64,000 nt of DNA from Terriglobus albidus (GTDB lineage: Bacteria > Acidobacteriota > Terriglobia > Terriglobales > Acidobacteriaceae). A program made the translations under genes and the position numbers. Every line of letters begins with the position of its first letter. The stretch's first letter is position 1. The stretch is from NCBI RefSeq assembly GCF_008000815.1, contig NZ_CP042806.1:3782001-3846000 (forward strand), given 5' to 3'. The notes beneath the pieces were generated by a model. That model saw only the letters and a program-made list of their open reading frames with translations, did no database searches and had not been told where the DNA came from. Of the stretch, positions 39,334 through 46,590 are shown one piece after another.

Positions 39334-41118
39334 ATGTTAACGAAAGACACGCCAGGCATTCGTACCCGCGTCCTTCTGCTTGCCTCGCTGGTCCTCGTCA
39401 TTGCGGGATCGACCTCCGCAAGTCTCCTCATTATTCGCGGCCGTCTCCAACAACACGCCCAGGCGGCATTTTCGGCTGATCTTTATCGCTCTGTCGACCT
39501 CTTCCAGAAGCTGCAAACGCAAAAGCTGCTCAGCCTGCGCAGAGCCAATGCGCTGATTGCCGATCTTCCCAGCCTGAAGGCGCTGATGACAACCCGGCAT
39601 CAGCAGACAGTGGCCGATGGCTCAGTCCCGTTCTGGAAGGTGAGCGGCAATGACCTGTTCGCACTTGCGGACCGGGACGGCAACATTTTGGCCCTCAATA
39701 CCCACCAGACCTCAGCACAACTGCTACCTGCTCTGCAGCAGAAATTTTCAGATCCATCGCAGCATCTTCTGCTTGCGGGTTCCGATCTTTACGAATACGC
39801 AACGACGCCGATCTACTTTGGCGATCAGGCGACAGGAACGCTTCTTGGCTACGTCATCAGCGGTTATGCAATCGACCACGAGCTTCTGCAGGATGTAGCC
39901 AGTAGCGCCGGCTCCGACGCCGCGGTCTTCCACGGCTCTCAGCTCATCGCCAGCAGCCTGCCGGATGCGCGAGCTACCAGAATCTCTGGCGCGCTGCAGA
40001 CCATCATTGGAGCATCTGCTCCGGTTCCGGCGGTTCTGAACGGTGAACGCTATCTGGCGATCACGAAAGACTTCGATTCCAGCGAGAATGCACCGCTGCG
40101 GCTTGTCATGCTGAAGTCATTTGCGCAGACGGACGCCGCCGAAAAACAGATCAATCGTCTGGTGGCACTGGCGGGAGCCATTGCCCTCGCCGGTGGCACC
40201 ATCTTGATGCTCCTGCTGTCGCGCATGCTTACCAGTCCCATTGAGCGACTCACCTCGGGTGTTCGTGCCTTCGGCACTGGAAATGACACCTATGCCTTAC
40301 CCTCCAACGGGACACAGGAGGTCCGCTTTCTAAGCAAGACCTTTGCGCAGATGCGCGAGCAGATACAGACGACCAACTCCAAGCTACTGGAGGCTGAGCG
40401 ACTGGCCACGATCGGCCGCATGGCTGCATCCATCTCCCATGACCTGAGACATTACCTTGCAGCCGTTTACGCCAACGCGGAGTTTCTGGCATCCCCGAAT
40501 CTATCGGAGGCAGAGAGAAACGAGCTTTATGAAGAGATCCGGCTCGCTGTCCAGGGCACCACGGAGATGCTGGACTCGCTGCTCATCTTCGGCCGCACCG
40601 GCAATGCCCTGCTGCGAACAACGGCATCGGTGGAGGTGATTGCAGAACGTGCGATCACTCTGGTCAAATCGCACCCTGACTCTGATGGAGTCACCGTCAC
40701 CTTTATCAATAACGCGACGGACACCACCGCGGCCGTGGATGGCCGCCAGATCGAACGCGCTCTATACAACCTGTTGCTCAATGCCTGCCAGTCAGCAAGG
40801 CAGAGCCCTACGACGCGCAGTGTCTCTCTTACGCTGACAGCGACTCCGCAAACCGTCACGGCTAGCATTGTCGACTCCGGCCCCGGCGTCCCGGCAAGCA
40901 TCCGCGACAATCTCTTCGCACCTTTTGTGAGCGAAGGGCGTCAGAAGGGTACAGGCCTGGGACTTACCCTGGCATGGACCGTTGCGCGAGAACACGAGGG
41001 CGAGGTGCGACTTGTGGACGGACGTGCCGGTTCAACGACGTTCCTTTTTTCGATTTCTCGCACCCTGCACTCTGCCGACGGAGCCTCACCTGCACGGCAT
41101 GGGGTATTGACCCTATGA
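39334..41118 (+). CDS. Membrane sensor histidine kinase
   Basis: 594 residues from ATG 39334. Two membrane helices (about 9-31 and 268-292) enclose a periplasmic sensing domain of about 235 residues with cache-like features (FALADRDGNILAL, GYVISGYAID). A HAMP segment follows. HisKA has SISHDLRHYLAAV with the phospho-acceptor His near 368. The HATPase domain has NLLLNACQSAR, DSGPGVPASI and GTGLGLTLAW. The partner regulator is directly upstream. The 3' end overlaps the porin gene (ATGA). Confidence 0.9.
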   Translation: MLTKDTPGIRTRVLLLASLVLVIAGSTSASLLIIRGRLQQHAQAAFSADLYRSVDLFQKLQTQKLLSLRRANALIADLPSLKALMTTRHQQTVADGSVPFWKVSGNDLFALADRDGNILALNTHQTSAQLLPALQQKFSDPSQHLLLAGSDLYEYATTPIYFGDQATGTLLGYVISGYAIDHELLQDVASSAGSDAAVFHGSQLIASSLPDARATRISGALQTIIGASAPVPAVLNGERYLAITKDFDSSENAPLRLVMLKSFAQTDAAEKQINRLVALAGAIALAGGTILMLLLSRMLTSPIERLTSGVRAFGTGNDTYALPSNGTQEVRFLSKTFAQMREQIQTTNSKLLEAERLATIGRMAASISHDLRHYLAAVYANAEFLASPNLSEAERNELYEEIRLAVQGTTEMLDSLLIFGRTGNALLRTTASVEVIAERAITLVKSHPDSDGVTVTFINNATDTTAAVDGRQIERALYNLLLNACQSARQSPTTRSVSLTLTATPQTVTASIVDSGPGVPASIRDNLFAPFVSEGRQKGTGLGLTLAWTVAREHEGEVRLVDGRAGSTTFLFSISRTLHSADGASPARHGVLTL

Positions 41119-42599
41119 CGCGCGAAACCCTCAAACTGCTGAGCATGATCCTGGTTTTCGCGCTGCTGTCATCTACGAGCGGGGCGCAATCTCCTGCGCC
41201 TGGAAACCCTTCTCAAGCGCAGGAGACGCCGGAGCAAAAAATCACTCGTCTTTCAATGACCATCACGCAGGTACAGTCGCAGGTGGAGGAATATCAGAAG
41301 CAGCTTCAGGAGATGCAGCGACAGCTCGCGGAACTGAAGCAACAGCTTGCCGCATCAGGGGCTCCTGCAACTTCAGGCGGGACACCACCCTCTCAGCCTG
41401 CTGCAACGCCAACCCTCGAAGAGCGTGTTGACGCACTGGAATCTGCGGTCGCCACCCACGATTCGTTGAAGGTTGAGTCCGAATCGAAATATCCGGTCTC
41501 AGTCACCGGCCTGGTGCTCTTCAATACTTTTGTTAACACACACCGTGTCGACGTTCCGGCCACTCCGACCTACGCCCTGCGAGGTGGTGGAACCACTGGC
41601 TTTACCATGCGTCAGACGGTACTTGGCATCGATGCACGCGGGCCGCATCTCTTTGGCGCGACCAGCCGAGCTCAGATCCGGACAGACTTTTTTGGCTCCG
41701 CTACAAATTCCGAATACTCCGCGGGAGGTCTTATCCGTCTTCGCACCGCCCGGGCTTCCCTGGACTGGAAGAATACCGAGGCATTCTTCTCGTACGATCG
41801 GACGATACTTGTTCCCGATGCACCAACCTCTTTGGCCTCGGTAGCCGTTCCCGCGCTCTCGTGGTCTGGAAATCTGTGGACATGGAATCCGCAGGTTGGC
41901 GTTAGCCAGTCGATCCCTCTATCGCCGACGTCGAAGCTCACGCTACAGACGGCTTTTATCGACGTTGGTGATCCACTGCTGCCCTCGGCTACTAGCGGGT
42001 CGGCTTCTACACTGGCAGAGCGAAGCAGATGGCCGGGTGTTCAGTTCCGCGCCGGCAGCAGCTTTGGCCCGGCCGACCGCGAAACGCGGTTCGGACTTGG
42101 CGGTTACTTCAGCCCGCATCGCGCCGCCGATGGAAGTCGGTTCGATGCGTGGGCGGCTACGGCCGATCTCCATCTTCCTCTTGGGAAGTACCTTCTGCTT
42201 ACCTCGAATGCCTACCGTGGGCAGGCATTGGGCGGACTTGGCGGTGGTGGCTATGCCGACTTCATCTATCGTGATTACGAAGGGGCCACTGCACTTCGGC
42301 CAATCGACGATGTCGGTGGGTGGGCTCAGCTTGCCATCAAGACCGGCCGTTTTGAAACCAACCTTGCCTATGGCCTCGATAACCCCTTCAGTAAGCAGAT
42401 CCGCTCCCGGACGGCCAGTTCGTCGGCTCCCTCATATTCCGGGCTGACACGCAACAGCACAGTCATGCTGAATACGATCTACAGCCCGAATGCCTACCTG
42501 CAATTCTCACTCGAGTACAAACGGCTGCAATCAACTTTCCCAAGCCGCGACCGCTATGCAAGCGACGCAATTGGACTCTCAGGGGCTTATCGATTCTGA
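41115..42599 (+). CDS. Porin-like outer membrane protein with N-terminal coiled coil
   Basis: 494 residues from ATG 41115, chosen for the signal peptide MILVFALLSSTSGAQS and the four-base overlap with the kinase gene. Residues about 40-85 form a coiled coil (QSQVEEYQKQLQEMQRQLAELKQQLA), followed by a Pro/Thr-rich linker. The rest consists of alternating amphipathic beta strands ending in an aromatic, AYRF, as in DcaP- or OprP-like trimeric porins. The channel selectivity is unknown. It belongs to the two-component operon. Confidence 0.72.
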   Translation: MTRETLKLLSMILVFALLSSTSGAQSPAPGNPSQAQETPEQKITRLSMTITQVQSQVEEYQKQLQEMQRQLAELKQQLAASGAPATSGGTPPSQPAATPTLEERVDALESAVATHDSLKVESESKYPVSVTGLVLFNTFVNTHRVDVPATPTYALRGGGTTGFTMRQTVLGIDARGPHLFGATSRAQIRTDFFGSATNSEYSAGGLIRLRTARASLDWKNTEAFFSYDRTILVPDAPTSLASVAVPALSWSGNLWTWNPQVGVSQSIPLSPTSKLTLQTAFIDVGDPLLPSATSGSASTLAERSRWPGVQFRAGSSFGPADRETRFGLGGYFSPHRAADGSRFDAWAATADLHLPLGKYLLLTSNAYRGQALGGLGGGGYADFIYRDYEGATALRPIDDVGGWAQLAIKTGRFETNLAYGLDNPFSKQIRSRTASSSAPSYSGLTRNSTVMLNTIYSPNAYLQFSLEYKRLQSTFPSRDRYASDAIGLSGAYRF

Positions 42600-43300
42600 T
42601 GACTATCGGCGCCATTCTTCGCAACATCGCAGCCGTCTGCCTTGTCGCATACACATTGCCCTCCGCTCAGGCATCAGAGGCAACCGCGCGGTTGCGCCTT
42701 ACAGACGCAGCGTCAGCGAAACGACCGGCAAAGCTTCCTCCAGCCGTGCTTTGGCTCAAACCACTAAGCTTCACACCGCCTCCGTTCCCTGCCGGACCCA
42801 ACCCGGTCATGCTTCAGAAGAACAAAACTTTCTCGCCTCATCTTGTAGTAGTTCCTGTAGGCGGGAACGTGACCTTCCCCAACGCAGACCCGTTCTTTCA
42901 CAACGTCTTCTCGCTCTTCGATGGCAAGCGATTTGACCTGGGCCTCTACGAAGCGAACTCGAGCCGCTCGGTTAACTTCTCTCGCGAAGGTATCTCATAC
43001 ATCTTCTGCAATATCCATCCGGAGATGTCGGCAGTCGTTATCTCACTCAGCACGCCATACTATGGCATCGCCGATGCCGGCGGGCAGTTTCGTCTTATAG
43101 GACTCCCTGAAGGAGAGTATGAGATGCGTGTGTGGGTAGAAGGCGAACGCCAGCCGACACTCGACCGCTACACCAGGCGCGTCCACATCGCCGCGGAGAA
43201 CGTCAACCTCGGCGATATTGCGATTGAACACCCTCAACCCACACAGCATCTGAACAAGTTCGGTCAGCCTTATGGCCCGTCAGATCATGAGATCTACTAG
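42599..43300 (+). CDS. Secreted cupredoxin with C-terminal transthyretin-like domain
   Basis: 233 residues. A signal peptide (CLVAYTLPSAQA) leads to a plastocyanin-like domain. Copper ligands fit a type-1 site: His in FFHNVF near residue 100 and Cys-x-x-His-x-x-Met in FCNIHPEM near 137-144. The C-terminal part (GIADAGGQFRLIGLPEGEYEMRVWVEG) is a carboxypeptidase-regulatory/transthyretin-like domain. Proteins of this build are often annotated as methylamine-utilisation proteins. The last codon, TAG, falls in the terminal CTAG of intergenic repeat copy 3. It may carry electrons or copper in the periplasm. Confidence 0.78.
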   Translation: MTIGAILRNIAAVCLVAYTLPSAQASEATARLRLTDAASAKRPAKLPPAVLWLKPLSFTPPPFPAGPNPVMLQKNKTFSPHLVVVPVGGNVTFPNADPFFHNVFSLFDGKRFDLGLYEANSSRSVNFSREGISYIFCNIHPEMSAVVISLSTPYYGIADAGGQFRLIGLPEGEYEMRVWVEGERQPTLDRYTRRVHIAAENVNLGDIAIEHPQPTQHLNKFGQPYGPSDHEIY

Positions 43301-43412
43301 AGCATTTTTCCTGTAGGTGTAGCGCAGGGCTTGTGCATCTATGGGCGTTTCCTCAATGAAAACGCCGCTGCCCGCTCCTCCCGGGATACCCAGCAACAGG
43401 AAGAATGCTCTA
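43297..43412. repeat. Palindromic intergenic repeat, copy 3 (full length, inverted)
   Basis: Arms CTAGAGCATTTTTCCTG and CAGGAAGAATGCTCTA enclose the core in reverse orientation (complement of AACGCCCATAGATG at 43336-43349) plus the internal GTTTTCA-type segment. Its first CTAG supplies the stop codon of the cupredoxin gene. Confidence 0.85.
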
Positions 43413-43441
43413 ATTCGTAGCCACGTCGGCAGAGTGGAAGC

Positions 43442-43717
43442 TTACGGATTGAAGAAGCGCAGCAAAGCCTCTTCATCCTTCTTGCTGAGCGATGCCCGCA
43501 CCCGCATGTGCCTCACGATCGTTCCAGAGATTCGCGGCGAAAAACCCTGTGGCGCGTTGTGACAACGCGAGCAGTTCTGCTGAAAGACAAGTTCCCCTGC
43601 GCTGGGCGTACGCTTTGGTTTCGGCTTGGCGGGGGTGGCGGGCGGCTGCTGCTGCGCAAAGCACGGCAAAGCAATGGCAAGCAGGAAGGCCAGGATTCCA
43701 TTTCGTCTGGTGTGCAT
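43442..43717 (-). CDS. Small monohaem c-type cytochrome
   Basis: 91 residues from ATG 43717. A signal peptide (GILAFLLAIALPCFA) and one haem site CSRCH near residue 53, with a likely axial Met in VRHMRV about 25 residues on. It is a compact class-I-like cytochrome, periplasmic. Its ATG shares a base with the TAA of the beta-barrel gene (TAATG), so the two are coupled. It probably passes electrons between periplasmic partners. Confidence 0.82.
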   Translation of the reverse strand: MHTRRNGILAFLLAIALPCFAQQQPPATPAKPKPKRTPSAGELVFQQNCSRCHNAPQGFSPRISGTIVRHMRVRASLSKKDEEALLRFFNP

Positions 43718-44754
43718 TACTTCTTCCCCTTCCATGCCGGGAATAAAAACCGGTAAGTCATATTCGCCGCCCAGATGTTCTTGTCACCGGCAGTTGAAAA
43801 TTGCCGTGAATAGCTTGCCCGCAACCGGACCTCGTGCGGAAGGTTGTAGGCGAGTCCGAAGTCTGCCAACCGCGTATTCACACCTGGCAGGCCATCCGAG
43901 GAATCGGGTTTATTGCGGAAGGTCTGCTGCATCCGAAAAGCCGGCTGAAAGCGGCCTACCCAACTGTTCTCTCCGCCCCAGAAGATTGGCCGCATTTCAG
44001 CTTCGAACCAGTATCCGGAGGAGTGTGCCCCATGCGCATACTCTGACCGGAACCGGACTCCGGTATTCGCAGGCTCCCACCAGAGATGAACTCCCTGAAA
44101 GTTGGCCTGTTGCCCCTGAAGCAGCCGGCCGTACGACGTACCAAGCTCCAACCGCTGCTTCGGAAGATAGACAGAGACACGCCCGCCCGAGGACCGCTGC
44201 GCGAGGAACTGTTCATTCCCGCTCCGGGCCGAGAAATACGCAGCGTAGTCGATGGAGAAAGAAGAGCGGGAGACTGCAGAGCCGCGCACCATGCCACCCG
44301 TGCCCGAGCTGGCCATGGTTCCAAGCGGAAGAATCAGCGGGCCATTTTGAAAATTGCCGATCCAGATGGGTGTCAGCCTCTCGTTATACGTACCAAACGG
44401 GGTTAGATAGCTGCCCGCTACAACCGTGAGATGAGGAGAAACAAGGAAGTCTCCCTGGAGATAGGTCAGCGCGGCATAGTGTGACGTGTCGTAGCCATGT
44501 CCATTCGCGGTGAACGACTCCAGAATAGTCGCCCTGGTTTCAACCAGCACATGATCGCCGAGAGGCACAGCGGCGAGCGGAGAGATGACCGGAAAGTAGC
44601 TGTTCTGGCCGCCATTCCGGCTGACGAACATGCCCCCGCCTCCCGAAATAATAGGCGTCGTCTGTGCCAGCAGCGCTATCCCGGGAAACAACGCCGACAG
44701 GACGAGATAACAAAGCACCCTATGGATGGGTATCCAACGCTTCACACTTTGCAT
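43717..44754 (-). CDS. Putative outer-membrane beta-barrel protein
   Basis: 345 residues with a signal peptide (LCYLVLSALFPGIALLAQ). The mature part is built of amphipathic strands (GGRVSVYLPKQRLELGTSYG, ANTGVRFRSEYAHG) and ends with an aromatic-rich AANMTYRFLFPAWKGKK. No named family is recognised. It precedes and overlaps by one base the small cytochrome gene, and is divergent from the CuA-like gene. The shared promoter region has five TTGTCA half-sites, so it is probably regulated by the nearby response regulator. Confidence 0.62.
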   Translation of the reverse strand: MQSVKRWIPIHRVLCYLVLSALFPGIALLAQTTPIISGGGGMFVSRNGGQNSYFPVISPLAAVPLGDHVLVETRATILESFTANGHGYDTSHYAALTYLQGDFLVSPHLTVVAGSYLTPFGTYNERLTPIWIGNFQNGPLILPLGTMASSGTGGMVRGSAVSRSSFSIDYAAYFSARSGNEQFLAQRSSGGRVSVYLPKQRLELGTSYGRLLQGQQANFQGVHLWWEPANTGVRFRSEYAHGAHSSGYWFEAEMRPIFWGGENSWVGRFQPAFRMQQTFRNKPDSSDGLPGVNTRLADFGLAYNLPHEVRLRASYSRQFSTAGDKNIWAANMTYRFLFPAWKGKK

Positions 44755-44808
44755 GAGGCCGACGATACCGAGACACGTTCCCGAATGTGTCCCGGGTTCG
44801 TCGCCGCT

Positions 44809-44825
44809 TTGTCAAAGCATTGTCA
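44809..44825 (+). promoter_or_regulatory. PHO-box-like operator, plus orientation
   Basis: TTGTCA at 44809-44814 and 44820-44825, 11-bp period, matching the operator before the response-regulator gene. It faces the CuA-like gene at 44967. Confidence 0.6.
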
Positions 44826-44846
44826 CCATGGCACCCAACATTTCCC

Positions 44847-44874
44847 TGACAATCACCTGACAGACACATGACAA
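44847..44874 (-). promoter_or_regulatory. PHO-box-like operator, three half-sites, minus orientation
   Basis: TGACAA (44847-44852), TGACAG (44858-44863) and TGACAA (44869-44874) repeat every 11 bp. They are the reverse complement of the TTGTCA sites and face the beta-barrel gene on the minus strand. Confidence 0.65.
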
Positions 44875-44966
44875 CACTGTTTTAGCGGCTAACTAGAGTC
44901 AACGAATCGAAGGATCCCCGTTGTGGATGATCTTTCACTGACGATCGTTGCAGGAGCCGATAGCCG

Positions 44967-45323
44967 ATGAAATTTAAGTGGATCCTTCTTACTTCTTTCA
45001 CACTGATGTCTGCGCTCTCATTCCGCCCGATTCACGCGGGCACTGAGCCGCACCGTATCGAAATTTCAGCAAAGCGCTTTGAGTTTTCTCCGTCAGAGAT
45101 CACGGTCAAAAAGGGTGAACCGGTCGAACTCGTAATTCAAAGCAGTGATGTCACTCACGGGCTCCAGTTTGCCGACCTGGATCAGAAGGTCCAGATCAAC
45201 AAAGGGACCCCCGCAACACTTTCATTTACTCCCGAAAAGGTCGGTGATTTCACCGGTCAGTGCTTCATCTTTTGTGGGACCGGCCACGGCCAGATGGCTC
45301 TTACGCTCCACGTCGTTGAGTAG
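44967..45323 (+). CDS. Secreted single-domain CuA-type cupredoxin
   Basis: 118 residues with a signal peptide (LLTSFTLMSALSFRPIHA). It has the cupredoxin fold of cytochrome oxidase subunit II and the full CuA signature spacing: His in SDVTHGLQ and then CFIFCGTGHGQM (Cys-x3-Cys-x3-His-x2-Met). No transmembrane helix follows the signal peptide and no oxidase genes are near, so it is a soluble electron or copper carrier, not part of a terminal oxidase. An 11-base gap separates it from the nucleotidyltransferase gene, which starts the polysaccharide operon. Confidence 0.85.
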   Translation: MKFKWILLTSFTLMSALSFRPIHAGTEPHRIEISAKRFEFSPSEITVKKGEPVELVIQSSDVTHGLQFADLDQKVQINKGTPATLSFTPEKVGDFTGQCFIFCGTGHGQMALTLHVVE

Positions 45324-45333
45324 GGTTCGACAA

Positions 45334-46590
45334 ATGCAAGTTCCGCGCACGTCCGTACGACCACCGACCAGACGACATGACCGTCTGCGGCAGGCTGTAA
45401 TGGATTTTTTTTGCTCCAACAGCATCGATCATCTGCAAGGCCTCAATCCCTCGGCGACGGAATGGTGTCGCCTGCTGCAATGGCTACACGTGAGCGGGCT
45501 TGCACTCTACTTTTTTGATCGCCTTACATCCCTGCAATTGTCAGACCGTCTGCCACCTGCCATTCACGAGGAACTGGAACAGGCATTTACGGACAATACC
45601 CTGCGCTCAAGGGCATTTCTCGAAGAGACTCTACGACTCAATCGCGCGTTCCAGGATGAGGGCGTTCTGTACGCCAACCTGAAGGGCATCACGTTGTGTC
45701 CTTTCTCGGTCCCTCGCATGGAGTTGCGCTCTCAGCTAGACCTCGACTTTCTCGTCGATCCCGCCTGTGCCGAACGCGCTCACGCAATCCTCGAACGATG
45801 CGGATATCGCCTGCACGCTGTAAGCGGCAAGAGTATGGAGTTCAAGACGCCTGGGCGTTCCAATCCCAGGCTAAGCGACCTCTACAAAGTTACGCCCCAC
45901 CGGTCGGTCGAGTTGCACGTGGAGCCGGAAGGTTCGCCGCGCCTCCATCGAGTGGAGTGGATACGACGAGAAGGACTCTCCATGCCCTCGCTATCACCGG
46001 TCGATCACTATCTCAGTCAGGCGCTCCACCTGTTTAAACACATCCGCGGAGAATTTACACGGCTCTCCTGGTTTCTTGAATTCAGACATCATACGGAGGC
46101 ACGTAAGGCAGATAGCATTTTCTGGAACGACTTCCTCTCACTCCTGCAGGACGATAAGAAGACGGCCCTTGGGTACGGCATTGCGGCGACAACCTCCCAG
46201 GAACTCCTGGACAGATTTGTTCCCTCGCACGTGTCTGCCGTCACCGAGCCCCTGCTCTCCATGGCAACACGGTACTGGATCACGCGCTACAGCCGCACTG
46301 CCCTGCTTACCGATTTTCCTGGAAGCAAGCTGTACCTGCTTCTTGAAGAAGAACTGACCAGGAAAGAAGCCTTCGCAGGGCGTTCGGTACAAGCAGCACT
46401 GCTTCCGCGCCGGCTTCCCCCAGGCATCAACTGCAAACCCGAACAGGATTCCCTGTCCGCCAAGCTGTATCGGTTGCGGCAGCAGGTTCCCTATGTCTTT
46501 TTTCGTCTTCGCTTTCATCTGGTTGAAGGAGCGCGTTACCTCATGGCGTCTATGCAATGGCGGCAGTTTCTTTCAGGGAGTGCGCAATGA
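45334..46590 (+). CDS. NTP_transf_5-family nucleotidyltransferase-like protein
   Basis: 418 residues from ATG 45334, in the gap after the CuA-like gene; a shorter start near 45400 is possible. The active-site motif is LKGITL...RSQLDLDFLVDP (near 115-150), the form that the PF14907 group of putative nucleotidyltransferases shares. The rest is helical. Such genes are frequently found in exopolysaccharide or lasso-peptide operons with no proven reaction. It overlaps the SLBB protein gene by four bases. Confidence 0.75.
   Translation: MQVPRTSVRPPTRRHDRLRQAVMDFFCSNSIDHLQGLNPSATEWCRLLQWLHVSGLALYFFDRLTSLQLSDRLPPAIHEELEQAFTDNTLRSRAFLEETLRLNRAFQDEGVLYANLKGITLCPFSVPRMELRSQLDLDFLVDPACAERAHAILERCGYRLHAVSGKSMEFKTPGRSNPRLSDLYKVTPHRSVELHVEPEGSPRLHRVEWIRREGLSMPSLSPVDHYLSQALHLFKHIRGEFTRLSWFLEFRHHTEARKADSIFWNDFLSLLQDDKKTALGYGIAATTSQELLDRFVPSHVSAVTEPLLSMATRYWITRYSRTALLTDFPGSKLYLLLEEELTRKEAFAGRSVQAALLPRRLPPGINCKPEQDSLSAKLYRLRQQVPYVFFRLRFHLVEGARYLMASMQWRQFLSGSAQ

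Noticed and set aside
43442-44754. Porin-cytochrome conduit for extracellular electron transfer
   Set aside because: Only one small monohaem cytochrome is present; known conduits use large multihaem proteins.
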